A stretch of DNA of 64,000 nucleotides from an uncultured Myxococcales bacterium (GTDB taxonomy: Bacteria; Myxococcota_A; UBA9042), in NCBI GenBank assembly GCA_903842345.1, contig CAIMLR010000004.1, positions 1 to 64,000 on the forward strand, written 5' to 3'. The notes under the pieces were generated by a model that was not told the origin of the DNA, searched no databases, and saw only the letters and a program-made list of their open reading frames with translations. Below, piece after piece: positions 17,143-26,194 of the stretch. The first letter of the stretch is position 1, and each line of letters opens with the position of its first letter. Both the position numbers and the translations under genes were made by a program.

Positions 17143-19236
17143 ATGTTTCGCTTTGCCGTTCTCGCTGCTCTTTCCTCGTTTGCGTTTGCCGGCTGCCAAA
17201 AAGCCCCGCCGGCAGCGCCGCCTGCGCCAGTTGCGCCCGCCGTGACGGCTGCAGTGCCACCGCCAGCCGCCGCTTCCCCGACTGCGTTGGCGGAGGACGA
17301 TTCCGCGACGGCCATGGCGCTCGGACCGACTGCGACGGACTTCAAGGCGCTTGCCCGCGGCGACTTCAACCGCCTTGCCGCGGAGCAGGATCTGCCGCTG
17401 TACTGGCGCGCGGACGCCAACAAGAACGCAACGTTGGATGCCGATGAGCTCGCCGTCACCTGGCCGGGCGATGCCGCGGCGTGGGTGAAAGACGGCAAGC
17501 TGACGCCGGAATTCGCTTCCGCGTACGGCCTGCTGCAGAAGCGCGCGAGCGACCCGCAGGTCGACGATTCGCCCGAAGGCAAGCGGCGCGCTGCGGTGCT
17601 CAAGGAATTGCGGCAGGGTCGGCCAACGCTGATTTGGAACGATTTCAGATCGTTGCCCGCGGGCGAGCAGGAATTCGTCGGCCACATGCTCAAGGCCGGC
17701 GAGCGCGTGGAGGCGCTGTTCGCGCTGCAGTCGGGCACCGATGCGCTGGCCAAACAGCTGCCACCGCATCGCCCGAGCCACGCGCTGTTTCACCGCAATC
17801 AAGGGCCGTGGTGCGAGGCGCCGTCGACCGAGCAGGATCCCGATTGCAGCGCGCTGCCATCGCGGCCGCAGAAAGTCTCGGGCCTCTATCCGCCGGAACT
17901 GCAGCGGGACAAGGAATTCTGCGCCAAGCTCGACCGACTGCCCAACGCCAAGGCACTCCTGGGACCGTTCACGGCGGTGCGCGGCGAGGCGGACAACCTG
18001 CGCGCGGTGCCGTATCAGGACACGTGGGATGGGGAGATGGCGTTGGTGGCCATGGAACTCGGCGCGGCTGCCGATGCGCTGGTGGCCGGCAATAGCGCGG
18101 AGCCGGCGCTCGTGGCGTACCTGCGCGCTGACGCCAAGGCGTTTTTCGACGGTTCCTGGTTCGCCGCGGACGAGGCGTGGGCCAAGATGGAAGGCAAGTC
18201 CAAGTGGTACGTGCGCGTGGGCGCCGATGAAACCTACCACGAGCCGTGCGCGCGCAAGGCCGGCTTCCACGTCAGCTTTGCCCGCGTCAATGAAGACGCC
18301 GTAGCGTGGCAGCACCTGCTGGAGCCGCTCAAGGCGCAGCTGGAAACTGCGATCGCCGTGCTGGCGGGGCCGCCGTACAAGTCCGGAAAGACCAACTTTC
18401 ACCTCCCCAACTTCATCGACATCGTGCTGAACGCGGGCGATTCGCGCTCGGCGCTGGGTGCGACCGTGGGCCAGAGCCTGCCGAATTGGGGCCCCGTGGC
18501 CAACGAGTCGCGCGGCCGGACGGTGGCCATGGCCAATCTGTACACGGATCTGGACAGCCAGGCGGCCATGCGCACGCAGGTGGAATCGCTGTTCTGCAAG
18601 GACAGCGCGGCGCTGGTGCCAACCGACCCGGAGTCGCTCATCATGACGACGGTCCTGCACGAGGCGGGGCACAACCTGGGGCCGGCGCACGAGTACAAGG
18701 TGAAGGGCAAGGTCGACGACGACATCTTTGGCGGACCGCTGGCGGCGACGCTGGAGGAATTGAAGGCGGAGACGTCGGCGCTGTACCTCGCGGACTGGCT
18801 TGTCGAGCAAGGCAAGCTGGCGGCGGACAAACGCGACGCAGGCCAAGCGGCGGGTGTGGCGTGGGCGATGGGCCACATCGCCCAAGGCATGACGACGCCG
18901 AGCGGCAAGCCCAAGCCGTACAGTCAGCTCTCAGCCGTGCAGGTGGGCGCGCTGTATGACGGCAAGGCGCTGACGTGGCACACGGACACGCTGGCCGCCA
19001 ACGGGACGGACAAAGGCTGCTTTTCGCTGCACAAGGAACGCGTTGCGCGCGCGGTGCTGGGGCTGATGACCCGCGTCGCGCAAATCAAGGCGCGCGGCGA
19101 CAAGGCGGCGGCGGAGCAATTGCTGGAGCCGTACGTGAAGGACGGCGGGGATTTTGCCAAACTGCGGGCGGTGATTCGCGAGCGGTGGCTGCGCGTGCCC
19201 AAAGCGGCGTTTGTCTACGCCGTCGGCCTGAATTGA
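17143..19236 (+). CDS. Zinc metallopeptidase lipoprotein, M49 (dipeptidyl-peptidase III)-like
   Basis: A 697-residue lipoprotein. The ATG at 17143 follows AGGA and gives lipobox FAGC; the frame is open 30 codons further upstream but then loses the signal. A Pro/Ala linker precedes a large alpha-helical domain. The zinc site is HEAGH (His506, Glu507, His510) with a third ligand region EELKAE (538-543) about 28 residues on. That spacing and EExxAE sequence resemble family M49. Classical M49 enzymes use the six-residue HExxGH; a shorter HExxH form is known from Caldithrix DPP III. It probably acts in the periplasm or on the outer membrane on short peptides. It lies in a likely operon with the radical SAM gene 15 bases downstream. 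Confidence 0.72.
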   Translation: MFRFAVLAALSSFAFAGCQKAPPAAPPAPVAPAVTAAVPPPAAASPTALAEDDSATAMALGPTATDFKALARGDFNRLAAEQDLPLYWRADANKNATLDADELAVTWPGDAAAWVKDGKLTPEFASAYGLLQKRASDPQVDDSPEGKRRAAVLKELRQGRPTLIWNDFRSLPAGEQEFVGHMLKAGERVEALFALQSGTDALAKQLPPHRPSHALFHRNQGPWCEAPSTEQDPDCSALPSRPQKVSGLYPPELQRDKEFCAKLDRLPNAKALLGPFTAVRGEADNLRAVPYQDTWDGEMALVAMELGAAADALVAGNSAEPALVAYLRADAKAFFDGSWFAADEAWAKMEGKSKWYVRVGADETYHEPCARKAGFHVSFARVNEDAVAWQHLLEPLKAQLETAIAVLAGPPYKSGKTNFHLPNFIDIVLNAGDSRSALGATVGQSLPNWGPVANESRGRTVAMANLYTDLDSQAAMRTQVESLFCKDSAALVPTDPESLIMTTVLHEAGHNLGPAHEYKVKGKVDDDIFGGPLAATLEELKAETSALYLADWLVEQGKLAADKRDAGQAAGVAWAMGHIAQGMTTPSGKPKPYSQLSAVQVGALYDGKALTWHTDTLAANGTDKGCFSLHKERVARAVLGLMTRVAQIKARGDKAAAEQLLEPYVKDGGDFAKLRAVIRERWLRVPKAAFVYAVGLN

Positions 19237-19251
19237 ACGCGAGGACGATGC

Positions 19252-20985
19252 ATGGCTGATCTGTTGCCGCGGACTTCCAGCGCGCTCGTCCCGGTGCGCG
19301 CCGGCGCGTGGCTGTGCAAGAAGCTGCAGATTTCCGGCGACGATCGCCTGAGCGTGCGGTTTGAGTCGCCGGGCGACAACGTCAGCTTTGACCTGGACAT
19401 CCAGAAGGCCAGCGCGGAAAGACCGCCGTCGCGCGGCTTGAAAGCGACGTCGATTTCCGTGCGCGGCCGGCTGGAAGCGGCGACGGAGCAACGCCAGCAG
19501 GAAGCGTCAGCGCTGGTGCGGGGAATCGCGGCGGGCATTGACGATCGCGTGGCGCAACAGCCGGAGCGCACGCTCGCCGAGGCGCTGGGGCGCGACACGA
19601 CGCCGCGCCAGGTGCGGTTCTCGCGGCGACTGGTGCTCGACATGCTTGGCCCGGAGTGGCAGCCCGGGGCGCAGTTGCCCGGCGGCTGGCAGATGCACGA
19701 CGTGTTTCCGGCGTCGCAACTGCGGCAAACCGCGGCGCTGACGCTGGCGGTGGAGCTCCGTCACGGCGATGGCCGCCGGCTGGTGCTCCTCGTGGGCCAG
19801 CACGACCAACGCCAGGTCCTGGCCAAGACCGCGCACTTTGACCTGGAACACCTGACGCTGGGCAATGATCCCGGCCAGGATGGCAGCGCGCTGCTGACGC
19901 TCCTGTGCTTTGCCCTGCAGCTGCGCGACCACGAGGCGCTGACGGTGACGTTCCCCTCGCTGGCGGAGGACGTCGCTGCCCTGCCCGCTCCGGAGCCGAC
20001 CGCGGTGATTGCCGGCCGCGCGGTGAATCTGGCGATTTCAGCGGATTGCGGGCAACACTGCGCGTTCTGTTCGGCGCTGGCCGCGCTGCCGCCGCAAGAT
20101 GGTGGTTCGATGCGGTTTTCCGACCTGTGCCAGGAGCTGCGGCAGGCGCGGCAGGCGGGTGCCGCGACGGTGCGTTTCAACGGCTACGACCCGTTGGCGT
20201 TCTCGCGCATCCTCGACCTCATGGCGTACGCGGTCGAGCTCGGCTACCAGCATGCGGAAGTCTGGTCGCCCTGCACGCGGCTGGCGGACCCGGTGTTTCG
20301 CGCCGCCGTCCTCAAGGCGCTGCCGATTGAGACCCGCTTCTTTGTGCCGCTCTACGCCGGCTCCGCGGAACTGCACGACGGCTACGTCAGTCGGCCAGGG
20401 GCGTTCGCCGAGGTTCACGCGGCGATTGTCGGCCTGCAAGACGCGCGCGGCCCGCAGTCGGTGCAGGTGACGTCCGTCCTGACGCGGCAGAACTTGCATG
20501 AACTGACGCCAATGCAGTCGCTGTGTCGGCAATGGGGCGTGGCGCTGACGCTGCACCTGCCGTTCCCGACGTCCGAGAGCCAGGACGACCGCTATTTCAC
20601 GGAAGCCGTGCCGTTCACGGAGATGGCGATCCTGCTGGCCGACGCTTGGGCGCGCCACCGCTTCCGCCCCGAAGTCGCGGGGCTGCCGCCGTGCGTGCTG
20701 TTGCCGGCGATGCGCGCGCAGGGCGCTCGCGTGCGCGACTGGCTGTCGATCGAGATTTCCAGCCACCAGCCGGCGGGCGCGTATCGCGACGACAAATACC
20801 AGCATTCAGCGGACGGCCTGGGGAGTCAGGACACGCGGGTGGCGCCGGTGGTGCCCTGCCCGCGCGCGGAGGAATGCGCGCTGGCGGTGGCGTGTTCGCG
20901 CAGTGTGCTGCGGTACTACGCGGAGCGATTCGGATTGGCGGAGCTGCAGCCCGTGGGGCTCGCGGACGTGCTGCTGGACGGTTAG
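19252..20985 (+). CDS. Radical SAM enzyme with long N-terminal domain, paralogue of the 12500 gene product
   Basis: A 577-residue protein, ATG 6 bases after GAGGA. The first 250 residues are a domain I do not recognise. CxxxCxxC (Cys266, Cys270, Cys273) marks the radical SAM core. Near the C-terminus Cys481 in a PPCVLL stretch and Cys536, Cys542 and Cys548 probably bind an auxiliary cluster and are followed by YYAERFG. The same order and spacing (C..C-x5-C-x5/6-C, then YxExFG) occurs in the radical SAM protein at 12500-13783, so the two are probably related and may act on related substrates. Substrate and product are unknown. It sits between a metallopeptidase and a GH99-like gene on the same strand. 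Confidence 0.82.
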   Translation: MADLLPRTSSALVPVRAGAWLCKKLQISGDDRLSVRFESPGDNVSFDLDIQKASAERPPSRGLKATSISVRGRLEAATEQRQQEASALVRGIAAGIDDRVAQQPERTLAEALGRDTTPRQVRFSRRLVLDMLGPEWQPGAQLPGGWQMHDVFPASQLRQTAALTLAVELRHGDGRRLVLLVGQHDQRQVLAKTAHFDLEHLTLGNDPGQDGSALLTLLCFALQLRDHEALTVTFPSLAEDVAALPAPEPTAVIAGRAVNLAISADCGQHCAFCSALAALPPQDGGSMRFSDLCQELRQARQAGAATVRFNGYDPLAFSRILDLMAYAVELGYQHAEVWSPCTRLADPVFRAAVLKALPIETRFFVPLYAGSAELHDGYVSRPGAFAEVHAAIVGLQDARGPQSVQVTSVLTRQNLHELTPMQSLCRQWGVALTLHLPFPTSESQDDRYFTEAVPFTEMAILLADAWARHRFRPEVAGLPPCVLLPAMRAQGARVRDWLSIEISSHQPAGAYRDDKYQHSADGLGSQDTRVAPVVPCPRAEECALAVACSRSVLRYYAERFGLAELQPVGLADVLLDG

Positions 20986-21060
20986 CCGCACGCAAATCGT
21001 TGACGGCGCGAGCCTGTCAGGCAAAGTCCGTTGCTTCAGTTGCCAACCCCGGAGATCCAT

Positions 21061-22434
21061 TTGACCTTGCGCGCCTCCCTGCTGTTCCTGCTCACGCTGT
21101 TGCCGTCATTGGCGTGGGGCCAGACCGTCCAGCCGGTGACGCTGGAGCTGTACACGACGTCAGACGATGTTGAAATCGCGTTCTCAGGCCTCGATTTTCG
21201 CATCCTCAAGAGCAGCGTGGAGAGCGTCAACGGCGTGACGCAGTCCAACGCCAAGCCGCTGCATGTGAAGAAGCAGCCGTGGGACGTGACGCCGATGACG
21301 CTCCGCGCGGAGCTGCTCGTGACCCCGACGGACGCGCCGCTGGCGGTAAAAGTGACGCGCGGCTGCCCGGGTGAGATGCGGCTGACGTTGCGCGCGGCGG
21401 GCAAGATCGCGCTGGAGCACGTGTGGCCCGCGGGTGAGCCGCTGGGCAAGCCGACGATGGGCAAGCTGAAAGCGGCAATGCGCCAGCCGGTGGCGAAGCG
21501 CGAGGAACGCGGCCCCAAGGAGTACACGGTGCCGCTGCGGGCGGACAAGCTGCTGACGGCGGCGCCGCTGCCGCGCAAGGCGTTTGAGCCGATGGTGCTG
21601 GCGTATCACTACGGTTGGTACGGTCGGCCGGACGGCGCGGCAAAAGAGTGGTTGCACTGGGATCCCAAGGCGGCGGATCACGCGTCGACGAATACGCCGC
21701 AGCTGGGATTCTACGATTCGGCCGATCCCAAGATTGTCCGCCAGCAGATCGCGTGGGCGCAGGAGGCCGGTATCGACGGCTTCATCCTGTCGTGGTGGAC
21801 GCCGTGGGATCGCAAAGTGCTGGCGGAGCTGCTGAAACAGGCGGACGCCAAGCGGTTTGCCGTGAGCCTGTACCTGGAAGTCGCGCCGACGCCCGATGAA
21901 CTGCACAGGCAACTGCTGGACGTGGAAGCGCTGGCCAAGGGCCATCCGTCGTTCCTGCGCGTGGAGGGCAAGCCCGTCGTGTTCCTGTACGGCCGCATCC
22001 TGTACGCGATTGGCCACGAGGGCCTGCGCGAGGCGCTGCGCAACACGAACGTCTTCACGATTGGCGACGCGCTGGCGCCGCTGACGTTCAGCACGCTGGA
22101 CGGCGCGGGTTGGTACATGGCGCTGGACGTGCCGGACCAACAACGCGAGCAGCTGGTCAACCTGCAGCGGACCGCGCGCCTGAACGACAAGCTGCTCGTG
22201 GCGTCGGTCGCGCCCGGCTACGACGACTCGCACATCCGCTCGCCCGGGCGCGTCGATCAGCGGCTGGACGGCCAGTTCTACGAGTCGATGTGGAGCGCCG
22301 CCAAGCTCGCCGACTGGGTCGTCATCACCAGCTGGAACGAGTGGCACGAGGGCAGCGACATCGAGCCGTCCGCCGAATACGGCAAGAAATACCTGGAACT
22401 GACGCGCAAGTTGGCGGACCGGTGGCGCAAATGA
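21061..22434 (+). CDS. Exported GH99-like glycoside hydrolase
   Basis: A 457-residue protein. The TTG at 21061 has GGAG 6 bases upstream and gives a clean signal peptide ending AWGQ, so I prefer it over the in-frame ATG at 21031. After a 150-residue N-terminal part comes a glycosyl hydrolase family 99-like barrel: YHYGWYGRPDG near residue 185, YDSADPKIVRQQIAWA, GIDGFILSWW and the C-terminal ITSWNEWHEGSDIEPS, the usual family signature. GH99 enzymes cut internal alpha-mannosidic bonds; here the substrate is not known. Periplasmic or surface location is inferred from the signal. Its stop overlaps the next start by 4 bases (ATGA). Confidence 0.85.
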   Translation: MTLRASLLFLLTLLPSLAWGQTVQPVTLELYTTSDDVEIAFSGLDFRILKSSVESVNGVTQSNAKPLHVKKQPWDVTPMTLRAELLVTPTDAPLAVKVTRGCPGEMRLTLRAAGKIALEHVWPAGEPLGKPTMGKLKAAMRQPVAKREERGPKEYTVPLRADKLLTAAPLPRKAFEPMVLAYHYGWYGRPDGAAKEWLHWDPKAADHASTNTPQLGFYDSADPKIVRQQIAWAQEAGIDGFILSWWTPWDRKVLAELLKQADAKRFAVSLYLEVAPTPDELHRQLLDVEALAKGHPSFLRVEGKPVVFLYGRILYAIGHEGLREALRNTNVFTIGDALAPLTFSTLDGAGWYMALDVPDQQREQLVNLQRTARLNDKLLVASVAPGYDDSHIRSPGRVDQRLDGQFYESMWSAAKLADWVVITSWNEWHEGSDIEPSAEYGKKYLELTRKLADRWRK

Positions 22435-23411
22435 AGCGACTGCTGCTGTTGACGCTCGTGTTTGCCGCCTGTAGCGCGCCGGTTGTGGCGCCGGCGCCGC
22501 AAGTTCCGCCGCCCTCGCCGCCGCCGATGCCGAGTCCTGAGGACGCTGCAACGCGCAAGCTGACCGCCCAGCGCGAGTGGCTGCAGGGCGAGGTCGTGCG
22601 CCTGCAGCCGCAGCTGACGTTGCTGGCGGAGTGGGAGGCGGCGGGGGACAAGCCCGCGGCGCTCGTGCCGGTCATCGCCGCGTTCGCCGCGCAACTGGCC
22701 ACTTTGACGACGCTACAGGCCGGCTGCCGGGAGGCGCCGCCGCAGCTTGTCGACCGCTACGATGAAAATTCGCTGGCGCTGCCGTGCGGCTTGGCGGCGC
22801 GGGCGCGGGACATCGTGGAGGAGCAGTACTTGGCGGCGGCCAAGCGCGCCCTGCGTTTTCCAGAGAATCTGCGGGACGCGGCGAAGCGCTACCAACGCCA
22901 AGGCCGCGTCGCGTGGCAAACGCTGCGGATTTTTCAACGGCTGGAGAGTGACATGGCGGAGCGGACGGCCTGGCTCACGCCGTACGCGCGGCAAATGGGG
23001 CTGCCGATTGTCGGCGAGTTGTTTCATGAAGGCTTCGCCGCGCGCCGCGATCTGCGCCGGGCGGTACGCCAGGGCCTCAACGCATGGCCGCTGCCCGGGG
23101 ACGTGACGGACACCGCGTTTGTGAAGGAGATGACGCCGCTTGTGACGCAGTTGGCCAATGACGGGCCGATGCCGGGCCAGCGCGGCGCCCTGCTCGCCGT
23201 CACCGCCATCGACAGCGCTTGGTCCGTGCGCATGCTGGACGGCCACGCGGTCCGCCGCGAGCGGCGTTTGGCCGCCCTGTGGAAGCCGACGAAAGGCGCG
23301 TGCGTCGTGACGTGGCTGCAGGCGAGCCAAGCGCCACAGGGCCGCGCATGGCAGAAGCCGACGCTTTGGTTGGAAGACGACCTGCGGCTGATGCGCTGTC
23401 CGGGCAAGTAG
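22431..23411 (+). CDS. Lipoprotein of unknown function
   Basis: A 326-residue lipoprotein (lipobox VFAAC) translationally coupled to the GH99-like gene through an ATGA overlap. A Pro-rich linker (about residues 18-45) is followed by a helical, Arg/Leu-rich domain with coiled-coil character (residues about 50-250) and a C-terminal part with four cysteines in all. I recognise no family. The coupling suggests that it works with the glycosidase, for example as an anchor or structural partner on the same envelope face. Confidence 0.75.
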   Translation: MKRLLLLTLVFAACSAPVVAPAPQVPPPSPPPMPSPEDAATRKLTAQREWLQGEVVRLQPQLTLLAEWEAAGDKPAALVPVIAAFAAQLATLTTLQAGCREAPPQLVDRYDENSLALPCGLAARARDIVEEQYLAAAKRALRFPENLRDAAKRYQRQGRVAWQTLRIFQRLESDMAERTAWLTPYARQMGLPIVGELFHEGFAARRDLRRAVRQGLNAWPLPGDVTDTAFVKEMTPLVTQLANDGPMPGQRGALLAVTAIDSAWSVRMLDGHAVRRERRLAALWKPTKGACVVTWLQASQAPQGRAWQKPTLWLEDDLRLMRCPGK

Positions 23412-23524
23412 GCTGGCACGCACGCCGGAATGTTGCCCCGAGTGTGCGTGTTCTGGTTCTTGCGTCGGGCGCGGCGGCGCGTCATCATGCATTTCAACGC
23501 CCGCGACGGGCAAGGCAATCGCAC

Positions 23525-24931
23525 ATGAAGTCGAACCAGACCCTCTTGCTCGGCATTGTCGCCATCCTTGCCGTGCTCGCCGCGGTTTTGTGGGGCACCA
23601 AGCCCACGCCGGCACCTGCGCCCAAACCGCCGGTTGCGACAAAGCCGGCCAGCGCCAAGCAGGACGCCGCGCCCGTCGCGCCGCCAGCGCCCGTGAGTCC
23701 GACCGGCTTGCCGGAGCTGCCAACGACCGGCATGCCCATCAACCCGACGCAAACCGGCGAGGTCCCGCCGATGCGCGAGGCGCGGGCGTTCTATGGCATC
23801 GTCGACAATCTGGAACAACTCAGCAAACTGTTTGACGAGACCGTCAAGTCCACGGGCGGGGAGCTGCTCGAGAAGTCGCTGCTGGCGGCCAAATGGCGGT
23901 TGATGGCGTCCCTGCCGGGCCGCGCGCTCTTCCTGGAAATGCAGACGGACGCGGATGGCGGGATGTCCGTCAAGGATGAACAGCTCGGCACCGAGTGGTT
24001 CCTCGTGCGCGACGAGTGCCGCGTGCGCCGTGAGAAGCTTGTCGCACCGTGCCTGCGCGAGCAGAACGAGTTCATCCACGGCCTCTACATGGGCCAGTTG
24101 TCGGCGGTGCCGCTGCGTCTCAAGGGCTACTCCATCGCGATGGATTCCGTCATCGACACGCGGGACGCCGTCTTTGTGCGGTTGCCAGCTCCGGCGGAGC
24201 ACGAACCGGCGTTTGTCCACATCAAGCGGAGCGACGGCACGGTTTCTGAGATCCACACCGGTCGGGTGCTCACAGCGCCAGAACGCCATCGCGCCGACGA
24301 CGATTGGACGACGCCGGCGGGTTGGTCGATGGAAGCGCGCGAGGCGGCGGGTGACCAGGCGTTCGCGCTCGATGCGAAGCGGGGCGCCGGCAAGCTGGCC
24401 TGGCAGGCCGCCGTGCGCGTCGTGGAAGTGAAGCCGAGCAAGGACAAGGCGCTGATCAAGTTGCCAGAGCTGACCGGGCCGGAGCCGTTGTCCGTGTCAG
24501 CGCGTCCGGCGATGAGCGTCGCCGTCATTGCGCAAGGAGCGCGCCTGAAAGCCCCTGACGCGGAGAACAAGATGGCAAAAGCGGCGCGCTTTGAGGCGAT
24601 GCTGGACTTCGCGGCATTTGAGTCCTTCGCGCCCGCGGACAAAGTGCCGAACCTGAGCCAAAACGTGGCGTTGTATATTCTGGTGCCACCGCAGGCCGGC
24701 GCGGTCCTGAACGAGAAGGCCGTGCCCAAGGAGATTCCGGCCGAGCCGCGGATTGCCCGCAAGGTGATCCGCACGCAGTGGAGTGACATTCCGGACCAGT
24801 TGGTCAAGTTTGTCGGCGAGGTCAATGAAGCGGGATACCACTTTGGCCCCGGGCCGACGCTGGTCCGGCACGTGGCGATGAGCGGTCAGTCGCTTGTGGC
24901 CGAACTGCAAGTCCCGTTGCTGCCCAAGTAG
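23525..24931 (+). CDS. Membrane-anchored periplasmic protein of unknown function
   Basis: A 468-residue protein with a single N-terminal hydrophobic segment (residues about 7-23) that lacks a clear cleavage site or lipobox, so it is likely an inner-membrane anchor. A Pro/Ala/Lys-rich linker to about residue 80 separates it from a soluble domain with one close Cys pair (ECRVRREKLVAPC). No known domain is apparent. It is the last gene of this plus-strand run and is separated from the preceding lipoprotein gene by 113 bases, so it may have its own promoter. It converges with the rRNA methyltransferase gene. Confidence 0.72.
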   Translation: MKSNQTLLLGIVAILAVLAAVLWGTKPTPAPAPKPPVATKPASAKQDAAPVAPPAPVSPTGLPELPTTGMPINPTQTGEVPPMREARAFYGIVDNLEQLSKLFDETVKSTGGELLEKSLLAAKWRLMASLPGRALFLEMQTDADGGMSVKDEQLGTEWFLVRDECRVRREKLVAPCLREQNEFIHGLYMGQLSAVPLRLKGYSIAMDSVIDTRDAVFVRLPAPAEHEPAFVHIKRSDGTVSEIHTGRVLTAPERHRADDDWTTPAGWSMEAREAAGDQAFALDAKRGAGKLAWQAAVRVVEVKPSKDKALIKLPELTGPEPLSVSARPAMSVAVIAQGARLKAPDAENKMAKAARFEAMLDFAAFESFAPADKVPNLSQNVALYILVPPQAGAVLNEKAVPKEIPAEPRIARKVIRTQWSDIPDQLVKFVGEVNEAGYHFGPGPTLVRHVAMSGQSLVAELQVPLLPK

Positions 24932-24952
24932 CCGGCGCGGGGACACCGCACT

Positions 24953-26101
24953 TCAGATGCGGTAGCGGAACAGGCCCACTTCAATCGGGCCGTTGCGCAG
25001 CTCCCGGGCGCTCTCGACCGGCCAGCCAAAATTGCTGACGAAATCGACGTTGCCGCACAGCAGCGCCACCGTCGTGTCGTGCGAAGTCTTCCAGCTGGCG
25101 CCGATCTCGCGGTAGAGCGCCAGGACGTCGCTGTCGTTGAGGCGCATACCGTACGGCGGATTGCCGACGATCACGCCGCCCTGCACCGGCGGCAGCGCCC
25201 GCGCATCGCGTTGCACAACACGCACGACGCCGTCCAGGCCCGCCGCACGCAGGTTCTCGCGCATCGCCTGGATCGCCCGCGCGTCCGTGTCCGACGCCTC
25301 AATGTCCAGGCCAGTCGTCCGCTGCAGCACGTTCTGGGCGTGCGTCACCGCCGCGCCGCGCACCTTGTCCAGCTCCTGCTGCGCCTGCTGCCCGTGCAGC
25401 GGCCAGCGCTCCACGCCAAACCAGCGCGTGCAGCCGGGCGCGATCCCCAAACCCATGTTCACCGTTTCGATCGTCAGCGTGCCGGAACCGCAGAACGGAT
25501 CGCGCAGCGGCTGCCCCGGTCGCCACCCCGCCAACGTCGCGACCGTCGCCGCCAGCGTTTCCTTCAACGGCGCGGCAAGCTGCCGCATCCGCAAACCGCG
25601 CTCGTGCAGCGGCGGTCCCGCCAGATCCAGCCACACGCTCCACCGACCGCGCCGACCGCGCACGCTGATGCGGACGTCGGGATCATCGGCGTTCACGTTC
25701 GGGCGGCGGCCATAACGACTGCGCAGCACGTCGCACAGCGCGTCTTTGACCTTTTGCGAGACAAAAACGTGGTGCTCCAGCCCCTGCCCGCCGTTCTGCG
25801 ACGGCACGAGGTCGCCCGAGGCAAAGATGGCGAAAGTCGCGTTCGGGTCGAGCCACTCGAGCCACGGCAAACGCCGCGTGCCTTCGTACAGCGACTCCGC
25901 GTTGTGCGCGGCAAAGTCGCCCAGCCGCATCAAAAGCCGAGTTGCCATGCGCAGGTGCACGAGCGCGGTCGCCACGCCTGGCCAGCCGAGATCCATGTGA
26001 ACGCCGTCGCGGTCGTTCCCCAGGACGTCAAGACCCAACTGTCGGCACTCCTGTTCTACCAGGTCGACCGTTCCCAAAGCTGCGGTTGCGAGGACATGCA
26101 T
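24953..26101 (-). CDS. THUMP-domain rRNA methyltransferase, RlmL N-terminal-half type
   Basis: A 382-residue class I SAM-dependent methyltransferase. The N-terminal 160 residues look like the ferredoxin-like plus THUMP RNA-binding module of RlmL. The catalytic half carries DPFCGSGTL (SAM-binding region) and GNPPYGMRL, the (N/D)PPY motif used for N2-guanine or N6-adenine methylation. E. coli RlmL is a fusion of about 700 residues that also contains RlmK; here only the RlmL-like half exists, as in many bacteria. The likely product is m2G in 23S rRNA, though a tRNA target cannot be excluded. It is divergent from the phosphoglucose isomerase gene. Confidence 0.88.
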   Translation of the reverse strand: MHVLATAALGTVDLVEQECRQLGLDVLGNDRDGVHMDLGWPGVATALVHLRMATRLLMRLGDFAAHNAESLYEGTRRLPWLEWLDPNATFAIFASGDLVPSQNGGQGLEHHVFVSQKVKDALCDVLRSRYGRRPNVNADDPDVRISVRGRRGRWSVWLDLAGPPLHERGLRMRQLAAPLKETLAATVATLAGWRPGQPLRDPFCGSGTLTIETVNMGLGIAPGCTRWFGVERWPLHGQQAQQELDKVRGAAVTHAQNVLQRTTGLDIEASDTDARAIQAMRENLRAAGLDGVVRVVQRDARALPPVQGGVIVGNPPYGMRLNDSDVLALYREIGASWKTSHDTTVALLCGNVDFVSNFGWPVESARELRNGPIEVGLFRYRI

Positions 26102-26194
26102 GGCTGCATCCTCGCTGGATCGGGGCCGCAGACGCAAGCCTTGCCCATCGACGCTGCGCCACCTACCATGGCGGCCCAACGTGAGGAGAGGCCC

